Origin: Funneliformis mosseae | Lineage: Eukaryota > Glomeromycota > Glomeromycetes > Glomerales > Glomeraceae | Length of the DNA: 11,093 nucleotides | Direction: 5' to 3' | Assembly (NCBI GenBank): GCA_910592005.1 | Contig: CAJVPP010003660.1 | Location: forward strand, 1 to 11,093 | Part shown: positions 8,820 through 11,093 of the stretch, one piece after another | How positions within the stretch are numbered: the stretch's first letter is position 1 | Layout of the letters: each line of letters starts with the position of its first letter | Notes under the pieces: generated by a model | The model's database searches: none | Seen by the model: the letters and a program-made list of their open reading frames with translations, nothing else | What the model was told of the DNA's origin: nothing | Made by a program: the position numbers and the translations under genes

Positions 8820-10471
8820 TATTAAAAAATATATTATTATTAATTTTAATTAATCAACAAACAGCTTTTGAATATTCTTTCAAAAAATTCAGTCTTACAA
8901 GAAAACAATTTCGCTAGATTACCATTTTGTTCTACATTTAAATCAATTCACATTCTTGACAACATAAAATATGATTGATTATCACATAAGAGCAAACAAC
9001 TTTGGATTCTGTTTCAAGACATGTCAAAAGCTTATGATAGAGTTAATATTGCAATGTTAACTCATGCGCTTGATTGTCTATGCTTTCTTTCATCATTTCT
9101 CCATTTTGTACTTTCCTTATTCTCTAATTGCTTTAATCAAATTTTTACAGCTTATGGTAATACAGATTATTATCCAGTTATCTCAGGTATTAATCAAGGT
9201 GAAATTATTTCACTAATTCTTTGATGTATATATTATGATTCCTTATTATATCACATACAAAATACTAAGCTTGGTTATAATCTATCAGCTGAATAGCGTC
9301 CACATATCAGTAATACTTTAACATCTACAGTTTCAACACAAGTCTTTACATTTGCCTATATGGATAATATCCTTTAGATCAGTAAATCTAAGGATGATCT
9401 TGAATCGATCTTAATAATAGCTGATGACTTTTACCAACTTAATAGTATTCTAGTTAACTGGGATAAATCTGTATTACTTTCTTTAATACTAATAGCATCA
9501 TCCATATATTTTAGACTAGCACACAATAAAGAATGGATTAAATTAATAGACCTTAAATCATCTACTCATTATCTTAGTATTTGAATCTCCCTCTTTTCAA
9601 ATTGCCTATTTATAAAATAATAAGTAAAGAATGAAATTTATAATGCTACTTTAACAATCAAAAAGAAATTTCTTACAGATAAATAACTCAAAGTAGTCTT
9701 CAACTCAGTCCTCTTGCCAAGAATCCTGTATCATATTCAATTAACATTTTTTGATTACAAATTCTGTGATCAAATTATAGGGTCATATCAAAAAATTTTT
9801 AGGACAAATCTACATTTATCTAAAAGTATCCTAGCAGTCATTATTCATTTATCATTATTTTATAATATTACACACTTATATTTAGTGCAAATTTAAGTAA
9901 AAATTTTCAACTTCATCAAATCTATCAATGAAAAAGATCTATTAGACACTATATCTATAATCCATTTTAGATTACTTCAAAACAATGAATGGCTTATTAA
10001 ATCACCTTTAGCATTTAGCCATATGATGACTTCTTCAAATTTAAAGACTGGTGGTCTGCTTTGCTCTCTACCCTAAAATCACTCAATATTACCATTCTTA
10101 ATAGCAATACTGAAGCTAATTGCATAAAAGAAGAATAATTTCCCTTATGTGAGATTTTCAATAAAACAGATTATTACACCTTTGCTCTAATCTTAAAAAG
10201 CAAATGACTTATGCTTCTTGACCAGATTACAATATCAGATAGTACAATACTCTTCACATTACCTGACCTTAAATTTTTAGCAGCTTGTCTGGCAATTTCC
10301 AAGACTTCTACTTAGTTTCTCAAATTACAATCATTGCTTATATTATCACCTAACACAAGAATTATTCTTTCAATTTATTATCACCTATACACTAATAAGA
10401 TATACTCAATTCTTCCAACCCATATTAAAAGTACTACAATCAAGGTTGGATATAATGATGCTATTATATAA
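8820..10471 (+). pseudogene. 5'-truncated LINE reverse transcriptase, broken by stops
   Basis: This is a fragment of the reverse transcriptase of a non-LTR retrotransposon, which would have copied element RNA at a nicked target site. One frame runs from at least 8853 to about 10018. RT motifs appear in order: NNFARLP at about 8904-8924; motif A, FQDMSKAYDRVN, with its catalytic Asp at 9018-9020 intact; motif B, SGINQGEIISL, near 9183-9215; and motif C, reading YMDN at 9357-9368 where YMDD is expected. The downstream region includes LNSILVNWDKSV near 9440-9475 and LPRILYHIQL near 9714-9743. A frameshift at about 10019-10022 moves the reading to YDDFFKFKDWWSALLSTLK, continuing to TAA at 10469-10471. 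In-frame stops fall at 8976, 9222, 9294, 9375, 9582, 9618, 9621, 9684, 9894, 10136, 10205 and 10313. The 5' half (ORF1, endonuclease) is absent, as is usual for 5'-truncated LINEs, and I see no clear poly(A) tail. Confidence 0.85.
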
Positions 10472-10670
10472 TGATAATGTCTTATAACAATAAAAAACCT
10501 TTTACCCAAAATAATTATAATTAAATTAGTTTTATATACTGATTTTAATTAATAAATCTTTTTATTTTATTTTACGATAGATATTACATATACTTCTAAT
10601 ATAAATTAGTATCACGTTATAATGATATTTACATATAACGATATAAAATCTATATGAAACAATATACAAC

Positions 10671-10680
10671 ATCACGTGAT
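10671..10680. promoter_or_regulatory. ATCACGTGAT palindrome (E-box-type site)
   Basis: A perfect 10-bp palindrome containing CACGTG, the binding core of bHLH factors such as Cbf1 and Pho4 in fungi. A half-like ATCACGT also occurs at 10611-10617. No gene start is visible downstream within the window, so a regulatory role is only possible, not shown. Confidence 0.35.
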
Positions 10681-10694
10681 TTATGATGCAGTGT

Positions 10695-10712
10695 AAAAAA
10701 AAATTTTTTTTT
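10695..10712. repeat. A9T9 perfect palindrome
   Basis: Nine A followed by nine T form an 18-bp self-complementary tract. Such tracts bend DNA and exclude nucleosomes. It may mark the start of the A/T-tract repeat domain that fills the right end. Confidence 0.85.
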
Positions 10713-10808
10713 AGTATAAAAATTATCGTAAAATATTTTTCTCTCTTAATTTTTTTTAATGCATGTATATTCAGTGAGAAAAATGTAGATGGCGTATTGG
10801 ATATCAGG

Positions 10809-11093
10809 AAAAATTTTTAATTACTTTTAAAAAAAAAATCTATGGATTTTTTTTTAAAAAACAACCTGATTAACTTTTTTTCAAAAGGTAACCTAACAAC
10901 CTTTTTTTTGAACAACCCTGAATGTATTTTTTTAAACTTTTTATAGATTTTTTTTTTAAAAAATTCCATTAATTTTTTTTAAAAAAACAACCTGATTAAT
11001 CTTTTTTTAAAAGAAACTAACCTTTTTAATTGTATATACCACCCTGATGAATTTTTTTTCTAAAATTTTTATAGATATTTTTTTAAAAAAAAA
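10809..11093. repeat. 126-bp tandem repeat with A/T tracts and CAACCTGA words, runs off the right edge
   Basis: ACAACCTGATTAA at 10861 recurs at 10987, and the TTTTTATAGAT block near 10938 recurs near 11064, both offset by 126 bp. Inside each unit a second, related word (AACAACCCTGAATG at 10911, ACCACCCTGATGAA at about 11039) lies 52 bp after the first. The unit is therefore a two-part higher-order repeat spaced 52 plus 74 bp. Most of the rest is runs of T followed by runs of A. About two units are visible. There is no coding potential. Confidence 0.8.

Larger units (their letters stand above)
10472..10808. other. Noncoding tract with several palindromes
   Basis: No reading frame is recognised. 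The tract keeps several CpG sites that are rare in the left part of the window. It contains an inverted pair CGTTATA (10615-10621) and TATAACG (10634-10640), the CACGTG palindrome, and an A9T9 run. It could be 3' noncoding sequence of the LINE or upstream sequence of something beyond the right edge; the window does not decide. Confidence 0.5.

Noticed and set aside
9714..9896. Open reading frame of 60 codons as an independent gene
   Set aside because: It is in the same frame as the upstream reverse-transcriptase reading and continues it; the boundary is an in-frame stop of the decayed LINE.
8853..10471. Alternative genetic code (stops read as Gln or Trp)
   Set aside because: TAA, TAG and TGA all interrupt the frame, a catalytic Asp is also changed and there is a frameshift, so decay explains the stops better than recoding.

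Overview
The window looks like a gene-poor, extremely A+T-rich, repeat-dominated stretch of a eukaryotic nuclear genome. The best guess is an arbuscular mycorrhizal fungus (Glomeromycotina, Rhizophagus-like). Three things point there: the strong A+T bias with long A/T tracts, a reverse-transcriptase reading frame whose wording (for example MSKAYDRVN, HFVLSLFSN, AYGNTDYYPV) I associate from memory with LINE families expanded in those fungi, and a hAT transposase relic with the ending typical of such genomes. No search was run, so the organism is an inference. I see no intact protein-coding gene, no tRNA or rRNA, and no prokaryotic features.

Layout from left to right. Positions 1-216 hold a CAGATC-rich repeat ending in a perfect 22-bp inverted repeat. 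Positions 217-2427 are featureless A+T-rich DNA. A 172-bp MITE flanked by TA dinucleotides lies at 2428-2599. A 1,203-bp non-autonomous inverted-repeat element lies at 2772-3974; its middle is a 900-bp array of 50-bp units. About 1 kb of featureless DNA follows, then a heavily decayed hAT-type transposase pseudogene at about 4956-6963 on the + strand. Positions 6964-8280 are the most A+T-rich part. A small TGACTAAA/GTTTAAAC repeat cluster precedes a second, shorter copy of the inverted-repeat element at 8413-8808. A 5'-truncated, non-LTR retrotransposon (LINE) reverse-transcriptase pseudogene occupies about 8820-10471. The right end carries a short less-decayed tract with a CACGTG palindrome and then a 126-bp tandem repeat with A/T tracts that runs off the edge.

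The elements are not a functional pathway; they are layers of transposon insertion and decay. What ties them together is the mutation pattern. In both pseudogenes the stops sit mostly where the families have Trp or Gln codons, and catalytic or signature residues are lost by changes that read as C-to-T or G-to-A. The 50-bp satellite varies mainly at one CpG. This is what cytosine-methylation deamination or a RIP-like process would leave. The hAT relic has at least six frame changes and looks much older than the LINE, which has only one visible frameshift in about 1.6 kb. The most interesting unexplained object is the element family at 2772-3974 and 8413-8808: two copies share their ends but carry unrelated, internally palindromic tandem repeats in the middle.
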